DNA from: a virus
Virus record (IMG/VR): IMGVR_UViG_3300047357_001131
Span: 1 to 27,412 of that record
Strand: one strand, 5' to 3'
DNA length: 27,412 bases
How positions within the stretch are numbered: the first letter of the stretch is position 1; each line of letters opens with the position of its first letter. The notes beneath the pieces are model-generated. The model was given only the letters and a program-made list of their open reading frames with translations, was not told the origin of the DNA and searched no databases. A program made the position numbers and the translations under genes. Shown here one piece after another: positions 1 to 7,437 of the stretch.

Positions 1-1
1 T

Positions 2-424
2 AAATATTTGATGGAGCAAGGTATTCCACTCAATACAGATTCAACATTAAAAGGTCAAACTATATTTTTGGCTGAACGTTGTGCTGAATTAATTCAAACA
101 GATATTATAACAGATAGAACTGTTATTGATGTTATGGCATTTACACAAAATGCTAAGTCTATACCTTATCAAGATAAAGATAAATTTATTGATTATGCGA
201 AAGAATTTATTAGAGAATATGATTATATTTTTTATATTTCTTCTGATGGCTTGCCTATTGAAGATAATGGAGTACGCGAAACAGATGAACATTATAGGGA
301 TATAATTGATTTTACTATTACAAGTTTTATTAGAAAGTATGCATATATGATGAAAAATATAGAAACAATTAAGGGTTCAACAGAGGAACGAATTGAACAA
401 ATATTGAATATTACTGGTCTTTAA
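2..424 (+). CDS. AAA-type ATPase/kinase-like protein, C-terminal part (5' end outside window)
   Basis: The reading frame is open from base 2, so the first in-frame ATG (base 11) is probably internal and the gene starts upstream of the window. The visible part contains TDIITDRTVIDVMAFT, which resembles the Walker-B region and following helix of the AAA_28/NadR-like nucleotide-binding family. Further on are DYIFYI, then GVRETDEHYRDIIDF, and a C-terminal GSTEERIEQIL, which fit the lid and C-terminal helix of such ATPases. The P-loop would lie before base 1 and cannot be seen. The family includes nicotinamide-riboside-kinase-like and other small-molecule kinases; the substrate here is unknown. 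It precedes the structural genes and is probably not a virion protein. A gap of 27 bases containing a TATTTATAA element separates it from the next gene. The family call is by motif memory only. Confidence 0.55.
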   Translation, partial: KYLMEQGIPLNTDSTLKGQTIFLAERCAELIQTDIITDRTVIDVMAFTQNAKSIPYQDKDKFIDYAKEFIREYDYIFYISSDGLPIEDNGVRETDEHYRDIIDFTITSFIRKYAYMMKNIETIKGSTEERIEQILNITGL

Positions 425-426
425 CA

Positions 427-435
427 TATTTATAA
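427..435 (+). promoter_or_regulatory. TATTTATAA element upstream of the 452 gene
   Basis: Exact copy of the recurring intergenic word, here followed by TAAAA. It lies 16 bases before the ATG at 452, with no Shine-Dalgarno sequence between. It may be a phage late promoter or leader element; its complement reads TTATAAATA. Confidence 0.55.
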
Positions 436-451
436 TAAAAACTCTAATATA

Positions 452-1072
452 ATGAAGAAATCTGAATTAAAATCGTTTATAAAAGAAAACATCGTAGATA
501 CTTTAAATGAAAGCCCTTCATCTGAAGAAATTAGAATGGCAAGACAAGCTGTAGCTAGGTTTATGAAGTATAGAAATGTAGGTGAAAGCCAAGCAATTCG
601 TGATCTAATGAATGCTTTAAAAGAAATCCAACCTAAAGAAGATGATCAACGATATATAGATTATTTAAGAAGAAGTGGTAGAGATAAAGAAGCAGATGAG
701 TTAGTAGGAAAAAATGTTAATCTAAAAGAAGTAGACCCTAAAGATGTTAAACTTCAACAAGATTTAAACGCAGAACTTGAAAAAACTGTACAGTTAAAAA
801 AAGATGCTGGTATTGAAGAAGATATTGATGACGATGATGTAGATGCTGATGCAATTAAAGCTGCAAAAGGAGCTAGAGGTAAACATAAAAAATTAGATTT
901 AGCACTTAAAGCTTTAAAATCAATCACTGCAGAAATGAAATCATTAGCTAGAAAATATAGTCAAGGTGATGAAGCAGAAAAAGAAAAAATTAAAGATATA
1001 TTAAGGAAAAAAACTCCACAAAAGAAAGAACTAGAATCATTAGTTGCAAAGTTAGAAAAAGATGTTGTCTAA
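452..1072 (+). CDS. Hypothetical helical, highly charged protein
   Basis: This 206-residue protein is not recognised. It begins MKKSELKSFIKENIVDTLNE, an amphipathic helix. Most of the rest is rich in Lys, Glu and Asp and predicted helical, with an acidic run IDDDDVDADA at about residues 128-137. There is no signal peptide, membrane segment or Cys. The ATG lies 16 bases after a TATTTATAA element. Its last 11 bases overlap the next gene (ATG at 1062 before the TAA at 1070), suggesting translational coupling with the spanin-like pair. It lies two genes before the terminase, but no feature identifies it as the small terminase subunit; a structural or accessory role is equally possible. Function unknown. 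Confidence 0.75.
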   Translation: MKKSELKSFIKENIVDTLNESPSSEEIRMARQAVARFMKYRNVGESQAIRDLMNALKEIQPKEDDQRYIDYLRRSGRDKEADELVGKNVNLKEVDPKDVKLQQDLNAELEKTVQLKKDAGIEEDIDDDDVDADAIKAAKGARGKHKKLDLALKALKSITAEMKSLARKYSQGDEAEKEKIKDILRKKTPQKKELESLVAKLEKDVV

Positions 1073-1445
1073 AGAAAGATTAATTACTTATAGTATAATT
1101 TTTATTCTATTAAGTGCACTAGTTTATTTTGTATTTTTAGGAGATGAAAAATATGTAGAGGACTATAATATTAAAATAGATGCTTTGGAAGCTAAAGTAG
1201 ATTCTTTACACCATATAAACGATGATTTAGTATTTAAAATAGATACTTTAAATCAACAAATCGTAAAGTTAGATACAGAAATAGACAAGCAAGATAAAAA
1301 GATTGTCACTTTAAAATATAAAGTAAATGAAAAAGTTAATTCCGTTGATTCTTTTAATGATGATGAGCTTACAAGGTTTTTCACAGAGCGTTATAGACAC
1401 TACGAAGATTCAATTAAAAAAGCCGATAGCGCGTCTAGTAATTAA
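1062..1445 (+). CDS. Putative inner-membrane spanin (Rz-like): N-terminal TM plus coiled coil
   Basis: The protein has 127 residues. Residues about 9-27 (TYSIIFILLSALVYFVFLG) form one hydrophobic helix with positive charges before it, so the expected topology is N-in/C-out. Residues about 30-100 form a charged heptad-type coiled coil (for example DALEAKVDSLHHINDDLVFKI), and the tail is polar. This is the layout of phage i-spanins such as lambda Rz. The start overlaps the end of the preceding gene by 11 bases. The last 119 bases overlap, in another frame, a second ORF that begins with a signal peptide, the arrangement known for Rz/Rz1. No homology can be tested here. Alternatives are a membrane-anchored structural or superinfection-exclusion protein. 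The position just before the terminase is compatible with a lysis or late cluster. Confidence 0.5.
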   Translation: MLSKERLITYSIIFILLSALVYFVFLGDEKYVEDYNIKIDALEAKVDSLHHINDDLVFKIDTLNQQIVKLDTEIDKQDKKIVTLKYKVNEKVNSVDSFNDDELTRFFTERYRHYEDSIKKADSASSN

Positions 1446-1737
1446 AGACCTAATAATAGGGGACGGTGCCAAAGAAGAATTAAAATTATTATCTAATAAA
1501 TTAGGTTTATTAGAAACAAAAATAGTTGTTAAAGATAGTGTTATATTTAATTTAAATAAAAGTGTTATGAATTTTGAAAATATATTATTAGCAAAATCTG
1601 ACCAATTAGCTATATCACAAGAATTATCTCTAAAATTACAAACAGATTTAAAAAAACAAAAAGCCAAAACTAAATTGTTTCAATTAGGTTCGGGCGCATT
1701 AGTAGTTGGAGGAATAGTACTACTATTAGCAAAATAA
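1327..1737 (+). CDS. Putative secreted spanin partner: signal peptide, coiled coil, C-terminal TM
   Basis: The protein has 136 residues and starts inside the preceding gene in a different frame. Residues 1-20 (MKKLIPLILLMMMSLQGFSQ) are a textbook signal peptide with a probable cleavage near the FSQS sequence. This supports the ATG at 1327, because the next in-frame ATG lies at about 1567. Residues about 47-112 are helical and coiled-coil-like. Residues about 117-135 (LFQLGSGALVVGGIVLLLA) form a C-terminal membrane helix. There is no Cys at all, so this is not an Rz1-type lipoprotein. A signal sequence plus a C-terminal TM resembles a unimolecular spanin without its lipobox. The stop lies one base before the terminase ATG. 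A lysis role is inferred from architecture and gene overlap, not from homology. Confidence 0.5.
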   Translation: MKKLIPLILLMMMSLQGFSQSVIDTTKIQLKKPIARLVIKDLIIGDGAKEELKLLSNKLGLLETKIVVKDSVIFNLNKSVMNFENILLAKSDQLAISQELSLKLQTDLKKQKAKTKLFQLGSGALVVGGIVLLLAK

Positions 1738-1738
1738 T

Positions 1739-3310
1739 ATGTCAGATTTAAAAAAAGTAATACGTCAAGAATATTTAAAATGTGCTAAGGATCCAGTGCA
1801 TTTTATGCGTAAATATTGTTATATACAACACCCACAACGTGGACGTATACAATTTAATTTATATCCATTCCAAGATAAAGTATTAACGCTATGGCGTGAT
1901 AATCCTTATTCTATTGTATTAAAATCTAGACAGTTAGGTATATCTACTCTATCAGCAGGTTATTCTTTATGGTTAATGACTTTCCATAAGGATAAAAACG
2001 TACTTTGTATTGCAACAAAGCAGGACACAGCTAAAAACATGGTAACAAAGGTAAAATTTATGTATGAAAATTTACCATCATGGCTTAAAATAGATGCACC
2101 TGAAAATAATAAATTAACACTACGATTAGCAAATGGATCCCAAATTAAAGCAACATCAGCTTCAAGTGATGCCGGTAGATCAGAAGCAGTATCTTTACTA
2201 CTAATTGATGAGGCAGCCTTTATTGAAAATATTGGTGAAATATGGGCATCAGCACAACAAACACTAGCAACTGGGGGTGGTTGTATAGCATTATCTACAC
2301 CTTATGGTACAGGTAATTGGTTTCACCAAACATGGTCAAGAGCAGAAGCAGCAGAAAATGACTTTTTACCTATCAAATTACCTTGGTATGTACACCCAGA
2401 TAGAGATGAAGCATGGAGAAAAAGACAAGATGAATTATTAGGTGATCCTAGAATGGCAGCACAAGAATGTGATTGTGATTTTAGCACCTCTGGTGATATT
2501 GTATTTTATCCTGAATATATAGAATACTATGAAAAATCATTTGTTAAAGACCCCTTAGAAAGAAGAGGTAATGATCAAAATTTATGGGTTTGGGAACAAG
2601 CAGATTATTCAAGAAATTATATGGTAGTAGCTGATGTATCTAGGGGTGATGGTAAAGATTATTCTGCATTTCATGTTATAGATACAGAAACAAATGTACA
2701 AGTAGCTGAATATAAAGGACAAATTGGAACTAAAGAATATGGACACTTATTAGTAGGTATAGCTACAGAATATAATGAAGCAATGTTAGTAATAGAAAAT
2801 GCTAATATTGGGTGGGCAACTATACAAGTTGTTATTGATAGACAATATCAGAACCTCTACTATTCACAAAAGGGTGGAGAAGCCAATGTTAATTCGTATT
2901 TTGATAAATATCAAGATCATTCAAAAATGGTTCCTGGATTTACTATGTCATCAAGAACGAGACCTATGGTAATTGGTAAATTTCAAGAATACATAGGTGA
3001 TAAAGGAGTAACAATACAATCTAAAAGATTAGTAGAAGAAATGAAAACATTTATATGGCGTAATGGAAGACCAGAAGCTCAATCAGGATACAATGATGAT
3101 TTAGTTATGGCTTTTAGTATTGCTATGTACATTAGAGATACAGCATTAAAATTTAAACAAAGAGGAATAGACTTAACCAGACAATCCTTAAATAATATGC
3201 AAGTTAATAGAACAGCATATCAAGGGAGTTATGGTAATAACCAACAAATGAAAAATCCTTATCAAATTGATACAAATAAGGGTAAAGAAAACATTGATTG
3301 GTTATTATAG
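1739..3310 (+). CDS. 17: Terminase large subunit (gp17-like packaging ATPase/nuclease)
   Basis: This 523-residue protein is the DNA-packaging motor and headful nuclease that docks on the portal. The ATPase domain has the Walker-A-type motif KSRQLGIST at residues 62-70, Walker B LLLIDEAA at 153-160 (catalytic Glu158), and coupling motif LSTPYG at 185-190. The C-terminal RNase H-like nuclease domain shows the acidic cluster in VADVSRGDG (Asp299), VIENANIG (Glu353) and YNDDLVMA (Asp453/454). The Walker A lacks Lys at the classical GK(S/T) position; Lys62 at the start of the motif may replace it, as in lambda gpA. T4 gp17 is longer (610 residues). The ATG lies one base after the preceding stop. 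A TATTTATAA element follows the gene, ahead of the portal. Confidence 0.95.
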   Translation: MSDLKKVIRQEYLKCAKDPVHFMRKYCYIQHPQRGRIQFNLYPFQDKVLTLWRDNPYSIVLKSRQLGISTLSAGYSLWLMTFHKDKNVLCIATKQDTAKNMVTKVKFMYENLPSWLKIDAPENNKLTLRLANGSQIKATSASSDAGRSEAVSLLLIDEAAFIENIGEIWASAQQTLATGGGCIALSTPYGTGNWFHQTWSRAEAAENDFLPIKLPWYVHPDRDEAWRKRQDELLGDPRMAAQECDCDFSTSGDIVFYPEYIEYYEKSFVKDPLERRGNDQNLWVWEQADYSRNYMVVADVSRGDGKDYSAFHVIDTETNVQVAEYKGQIGTKEYGHLLVGIATEYNEAMLVIENANIGWATIQVVIDRQYQNLYYSQKGGEANVNSYFDKYQDHSKMVPGFTMSSRTRPMVIGKFQEYIGDKGVTIQSKRLVEEMKTFIWRNGRPEAQSGYNDDLVMAFSIAMYIRDTALKFKQRGIDLTRQSLNNMQVNRTAYQGSYGNNQQMKNPYQIDTNKGKENIDWLL

Positions 3311-3313
3311 TAA

Positions 3314-3322
3314 TATTTATAA
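3314..3322 (+). promoter_or_regulatory. TATTTATAA element upstream of the portal gene
   Basis: Exact copy of the recurring word, here followed by CAATAA. It lies 19 bases before the portal ATG at 3342, just after the terminase stop. Confidence 0.55.
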
Positions 3323-3341
3323 CAATAATTAATATATAGAA

Positions 3342-5234
3342 ATGGCAAATACAAGCATATTTTCAAGATTACAAAGATTATTTTCAACTGACGTTGTTAT
3401 CAGGAACGTTGGTGGTAATCAAATTAAAACAATAGATTCAGGTCATATACAATCAAGTGGCGAATATGAAACTAATGCTTTAGTTGACCGATTTAATCGA
3501 GTATACTCAACAGCTCCTTCATCTTTATATGGAGCCCAATTTAACTTAAATTATAATTATTTAAGACCCCAACTATATTCAGAATATGATATAATGGATC
3601 AGGATGCTATTATTGCCTCTGCTTTAGATATATTAGCTGATGAATCTACCCTTAAAAATGATATGGGTGAAGTACTTCAAATTAGAAGTTCAAATGAAGA
3701 TATACAAAAAATTCTTTATAATTTATTTTATGATGTATTAAATATTGAATTTAATGCTTGGATGTGGATTAGACAAATGTGTAAGTATGGTGATTTTTTC
3801 CTAAAAATGGAAATATCAGAAAAATTTGGTGTTTATAATGTAATACCTTATACTGCTTATCACATTGAAAGAATGGAAGGTCAAAATCCTGAAAACCCAT
3901 CAGAAGTAAAATTTAGATGGAATCCTGATGGATTCGCAGGTGGTTCTTATGGTTACTATAATGTACCTAATCAAAATGTAAATGATGATAGAGGTGGTAT
4001 TGTGTTTGATAATTACGAAATGGCACATTTTAGATTTGTAGCTGATGTTAATTATCTTCCTTATGGTAGAGCATATATTGAACCAGCTAGAAAATTATTT
4101 AAACAATATACATTAATGGAAGACGCGATGTTAATTCATAGAATTGCTCGTGCTCCAGAAAAAAGAGTATTTTATGTAAACGTTGGAGCTATTCCACCTA
4201 ATGAAGTAGAAGCATTTATGCAGAAAACTATTTCAAGTATGAAACGTACTCCTATGATGGATGAAAAAACAGGTGAATATAACTTGAAATATAACATGCA
4301 AAATATGTTAGAAGATTTCTATATTCCTGTTCGTGGAAATGATAACGCAACAAAAATAGATACTACTCCAGGATTATCATATGATGGTATTCAAGATGTA
4401 GAATATCTAAGAGATAAATTATTTGCTGCTCTTAAAATACCTAAAGCATTCTTAGGATATGATGAAAACACAGAAGGTAAAGCTACATTAGCAGCTGAAG
4501 ATATTAGATTTGCTCGTACAATTGATAGAATACAAAGAATTATACTATCAGAATTTAATAAAATAGCATTAGTACACTTATATACTCAAGGCTATACAGA
4601 TGAGACATTGACAAACTTTGAATTATCAATGACTACTCCATCTATTATATATGACCAAGAAAAAATTGAATTATTAAAAGCTAAAACAGAATTAGCAGGT
4701 TCATTATTAGAACAAGGTTTAGTTCCATCTGATTGGATTTATCATAATGTATTCCACTTTAGTGAAGATCAATATGATGAATATAGAGATTTAGCTCGAG
4801 AAGATGCTAAACGTCAATTTAGATTAGATCAAATAAAAGCAGAAGGTAATGACCCAGTTGCAACTGGTAAATCATATGGTACACCTCATGATTTAGCTTC
4901 ATTATATGGTATGGGTAGAACACAATCAGACCCAGCAAATGTACCTGATGGATATGCTAAAGATGATCCTAAAAAAGGAAGACCAATTGATTCAATGACT
5001 ACAAGAGGTAAACAAGAAAATAATTTTGGTAAAGATCCATTAGGCGTAAAACGTATGAAAGATACAGATAAAAATGATGGTGATGGAAGACCAAGTTTAA
5101 GTGAATCAGAAAGTGCCCATGTAACTTATTTAAAAAACAAGGACATTTTTAGATCTCTTAACAAGAAAAAATTAATATTTGAGGAAGATGAAAACACATC
5201 GTCACTACTTGATGAATCTCAACTAAAAAGCTAA
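3342..5234 (+). CDS. 20: Portal protein (gp20-like)
   Basis: The product has 630 residues and forms the dodecameric ring at the head vertex through which DNA is packaged and to which the neck attaches. The stretch at residues about 80-105 (YSEYDIMDQDAIIASALDIL) and the aromatic-rich helix after it (FNAWMWIRQMCKYGDFFLKM) are typical of the T4 portal family. So is the core at residues about 354-372 (YLRDKLFAALKIPKAFLGYD), followed by EGKATLAAEDIRFARTIDRI. T4 gp20 has 524 residues; the extra length is mainly a polar, low-complexity C-terminal tail after about residue 510. The gene lies between the terminase and the prohead-core genes, as in T4. The start is set by the TATTTATAA element 19 bases upstream and the lack of another good start. 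Confidence 0.93.
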   Translation: MANTSIFSRLQRLFSTDVVIRNVGGNQIKTIDSGHIQSSGEYETNALVDRFNRVYSTAPSSLYGAQFNLNYNYLRPQLYSEYDIMDQDAIIASALDILADESTLKNDMGEVLQIRSSNEDIQKILYNLFYDVLNIEFNAWMWIRQMCKYGDFFLKMEISEKFGVYNVIPYTAYHIERMEGQNPENPSEVKFRWNPDGFAGGSYGYYNVPNQNVNDDRGGIVFDNYEMAHFRFVADVNYLPYGRAYIEPARKLFKQYTLMEDAMLIHRIARAPEKRVFYVNVGAIPPNEVEAFMQKTISSMKRTPMMDEKTGEYNLKYNMQNMLEDFYIPVRGNDNATKIDTTPGLSYDGIQDVEYLRDKLFAALKIPKAFLGYDENTEGKATLAAEDIRFARTIDRIQRIILSEFNKIALVHLYTQGYTDETLTNFELSMTTPSIIYDQEKIELLKAKTELAGSLLEQGLVPSDWIYHNVFHFSEDQYDEYRDLAREDAKRQFRLDQIKAEGNDPVATGKSYGTPHDLASLYGMGRTQSDPANVPDGYAKDDPKKGRPIDSMTTRGKQENNFGKDPLGVKRMKDTDKNDGDGRPSLSESESAHVTYLKNKDIFRSLNKKKLIFEEDENTSSLLDESQLKS

Positions 5235-5243
5235 TATTTATAA
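5235..5243 (+). promoter_or_regulatory. TATTTATAA element upstream of the 5259 gene
   Basis: Exact copy that begins immediately after the portal stop codon and lies 15 bases before the ATG at 5259. In this copy the following bases are ATAAA, making ATTTATAAAT a palindrome. Confidence 0.5.
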
Positions 5244-5258
5244 ATAAATATATTTTTG

Positions 5259-6122
5259 ATGAAAATAAAACATTCAAAATTTAAAAATACTGGTATATTA
5301 TTCGAATTGCTAGTAAGACAGATTACCGCGGATACTTTAAAAGGGGGAGATTCTCCTGCAATTGATATACTTAAAGAATATTTTGTAAAAACAGAACTGG
5401 GACGTGAGTATAAATTGTATGAATCCATATTGAAATCAAAGGTAATATCAGAAGGAAAAGCTAATTCTTTAATATCTACTATTTTAGAAAGTTCTAAAAA
5501 GTTTAATAGATCTGTACTTAGAAAACAAAAGTACAATCTAATTAATGAAATTAAAAAACATTATAACTTAGAATCCTTTTTTGGGTCTAAAGTAAAAAAT
5601 TATAAAGAAATAGCTTCTATTTATACTTTAATAGAAAGTTATAACTACAAAGAAGTTACTAATATAGATCAAATTAACAATAATAAAGTTACTATATTAG
5701 AATTTTTAACTAAAACTAAAGTAGTTAAAGCACCAAAAGAAAAAGTAGTTCAAGAATTTACATCTTATGATAAAGATTTAAGAACTTTAACTTATAAAAT
5801 ATTATTAGAGAAATTTAATGATAAGTATGATGGGTTAAGTATAGAGCAAAAAGAAATACTAAAAGAATTTATATACTCAGTAGATTCAACACCTTCATTA
5901 AGAGAATTTTACAATAATAAAGTAAATACTTTAAAATCAACTTTAGAAACTATATCAGAATCAATAAAAGATACAGCTACTAAAATTAAAATTACAGAAG
6001 TAGCTAAATTATTGACTGAATTAAATAAAACTGATAAAGTAGATAATGATAATTTAGTTGATTTGTTACAATATTACGAACTAGTAAAAGAAATACAAGT
6101 AGCAAATGGCGTACAAATATAA
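5259..6122 (+). CDS. Hypothetical protein in the prohead-core position
   Basis: The protein has 287 residues from the ATG at 5259; a TTG one codon upstream is a less likely start. The N terminus MKIKHSKFKNTGILFELLVR, followed by QITADTLKGG, looks well formed, and the rest is Lys/Glu-rich and almost wholly helical. There is no signal peptide, membrane segment or enzymatic motif. It lies between portal and protease, where T4 has genes 67 and 68 (prohead core), so a role in prohead initiation or as an internal virion protein is plausible from position only. Its last 17 bases overlap the next gene (ATG at 6106), suggesting coupled translation. Not recognised as a named family. Confidence 0.8.
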   Translation: MKIKHSKFKNTGILFELLVRQITADTLKGGDSPAIDILKEYFVKTELGREYKLYESILKSKVISEGKANSLISTILESSKKFNRSVLRKQKYNLINEIKKHYNLESFFGSKVKNYKEIASIYTLIESYNYKEVTNIDQINNNKVTILEFLTKTKVVKAPKEKVVQEFTSYDKDLRTLTYKILLEKFNDKYDGLSIEQKEILKEFIYSVDSTPSLREFYNNKVNTLKSTLETISESIKDTATKIKITEVAKLLTELNKTDKVDNDNLVDLLQYYELVKEIQVANGVQI

Positions 6123-7179
6123 ACTTAGTGAAATGTCCAAAACTGCTTCACCAGAAGCAGCAGCAAAAGAACTTGAACGTAAAGATGGAGAAGGATTCCA
6201 AGTAGGTCAAGTTACTTATGCTGCAGATGGTCAATCCAAATCTACTATTACTAATATAGATAGTGAAACAGGTGCTGTTTCTTGGAAAATTACACAATTA
6301 CCTGGATTTGATAAATTATATGACGAAATGGATCAGTTAGTTGATGTATCTAAAAGAGTTTATGTTAAAACTAAGGATGATGATAAATTTAGAGAAATTT
6401 ATGATGAAGCTCGTAAATTAAGAAATAAAGTAAGAACACATCTTAGAAACGAATACCCAGACGAGTATAAAAGAATGACTAGGATTGGTGAAGCTTATAG
6501 TGGTTTTATAAGAAACCCAGAAGACCCAGATTACAAAAAATTTGAACCAACTTCTCAAAGAATAAAGGGAAAAGTAGATCAATTTAAAGAAGATTTAAGA
6601 ACATTATTTGGTAAATTTAAAGGTGATTTAAATAATCCTGATTTTATAAGAGGAGTAGCTGAAATAATGGTTAGTTGGAAATCACTTTTAAGAAGTCAAA
6701 TGTCTGAAACTGATGTAGATGAAGCGTCAATGTCAGGTGCAGCTGGTGCTTATAATACACCATATGCTTTTGTAAGAAAAAAATTAAAAAAAGGTAAAAA
6801 GAAAAAAGGAGTTAAAATGAATAAACCTTCAGGTTTAGTCAATTATATGGATTATTCTGTTAATGAAGGTAATGAAGAAGCTATTACTTATTTTCAACAA
6901 GCAATAAAGTTAAGTCATACTAATAAAGTAAGAAACCTTATATTAAAAGCTGCTAAAGAATTAGGGTTAGAAATCCCTAAAGTATGGACAGAAACTGTAA
7001 ATGAAAATAACAAAAACCCAGGAGCAACATTAGGCCCAGGCCCTAAAGCAAGTGAAAATGGGGTAGCAGATAATGCATATGTAAAACAATTTAAATATAA
7101 ACTAGTTAAGAAAAATAAAGACGGTACTTATGTACAGCCTCCATCAACTTTACCAGTTCGTAAACTTTGGGGAGAATAA
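6106..7179 (+). CDS. Hypothetical probable virion or core protein with basic linker
   Basis: The protein has 357 residues. It starts inside the end of the preceding gene. Residues about 66-200 are charged and helical. A Gly/Ala turn at about 209-216 (MSGAAGAYNTPYAF) is followed by a strongly basic stretch at about 224-240 (RKKLKKGKKKKG). A second helical region lies at about 256-288, and the tail is Gly/Pro-rich and polar (PGATLGPGPKASENG). The basic stretch could contact DNA or an acidic scaffold. No catalytic motif, signal peptide or TM is visible. The position between portal and protease suggests a prohead-core or internal head protein, but function is unknown. Confidence 0.8.
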   Translation: MAYKYKLSEMSKTASPEAAAKELERKDGEGFQVGQVTYAADGQSKSTITNIDSETGAVSWKITQLPGFDKLYDEMDQLVDVSKRVYVKTKDDDKFREIYDEARKLRNKVRTHLRNEYPDEYKRMTRIGEAYSGFIRNPEDPDYKKFEPTSQRIKGKVDQFKEDLRTLFGKFKGDLNNPDFIRGVAEIMVSWKSLLRSQMSETDVDEASMSGAAGAYNTPYAFVRKKLKKGKKKKGVKMNKPSGLVNYMDYSVNEGNEEAITYFQQAIKLSHTNKVRNLILKAAKELGLEIPKVWTETVNENNKNPGATLGPGPKASENGVADNAYVKQFKYKLVKKNKDGTYVQPPSTLPVRKLWGE

Positions 7180-7182
7180 TAA

Positions 7183-7191
7183 TATTTATAA
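7183..7191 (+). promoter_or_regulatory. TATTTATAA element abutting the 7193 start codon
   Basis: Exact copy lying only one base before the ATG at 7193. If it worked as a minus-10 element for plus-strand transcription, the mRNA would begin inside the gene. This copy therefore constrains what the element can be. Confidence 0.45.
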
Positions 7192-7192
7192 C

Positions 7193-7432
7193 ATGAAGGA
7201 TAGACTAGTTAAAGAAGAAGAAGCTAAATTAGAAAAATTCCAACAAAGCCGTATTGATGCTTTTGGGGAAATTGAAGATGAATTAAAATCTCTAATTAAA
7301 CCCTTAAGACAGGCAAAAATAGATACGGTTAAATATTATAGACAAGATGAACCTAAAAGTTATTCTGTCGTTTATGGAACAGATTTAATTAAAGATTATA
7401 TTAAAGATATTAAAACATTATTAGAAAAATAA
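7193..7432 (+). CDS. Small charged helical protein, possible gp67-like prohead core protein
   Basis: The protein has 79 residues from the ATG at 7193. The same frame is open back to an ATG at 7130 inside the preceding gene, but the shorter start is preferred. It directly follows the intergenic TATTTATAA element, and MKDRLVKEEEAKLEKFQQSR is a natural amphipathic helix, whereas the 21 extra residues are not. No other Met is present. The protein is highly charged and probably all helix. T4 gene 67, also next to the portal gene and encoding an 80-residue prohead core protein, is a positional and size parallel; sequence similarity cannot be judged. Only 5 bases separate it from the next gene. Confidence 0.7.
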   Translation: MKDRLVKEEEAKLEKFQQSRIDAFGEIEDELKSLIKPLRQAKIDTVKYYRQDEPKSYSVVYGTDLIKDYIKDIKTLLEK

Positions 7433-7437
7433 AAACA

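Noticed and set aside
284-300. Intrinsic CRISPR or tRNA structures anywhere in the window
   Set aside because: No regularly spaced direct repeats and no cloverleaf-like sequence were found on reading; the gaps are too short to hold them apart from the described leader.
2-424. First gene as a complete ORF starting at base 8 or 11
   Set aside because: The frame is open to the window edge and the visible family-like pattern starts after where a P-loop should be, so it is treated as truncated by the window.
5251-5258. TATTTTTG, a match to the Bacteroidota minus-7 promoter consensus TAnnTTTG
   Set aside because: It directly abuts the ATG at 5259, leaving no room for a transcription start before the gene, and no TTG at a fitting minus-33 position was found.
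7130-7192. Upstream ATG extension of the small 7193 gene
   Set aside because: It would add 21 residues overlapping the preceding gene and crossing the intergenic TATTTATAA element; the shorter start gives a clean helical protein.
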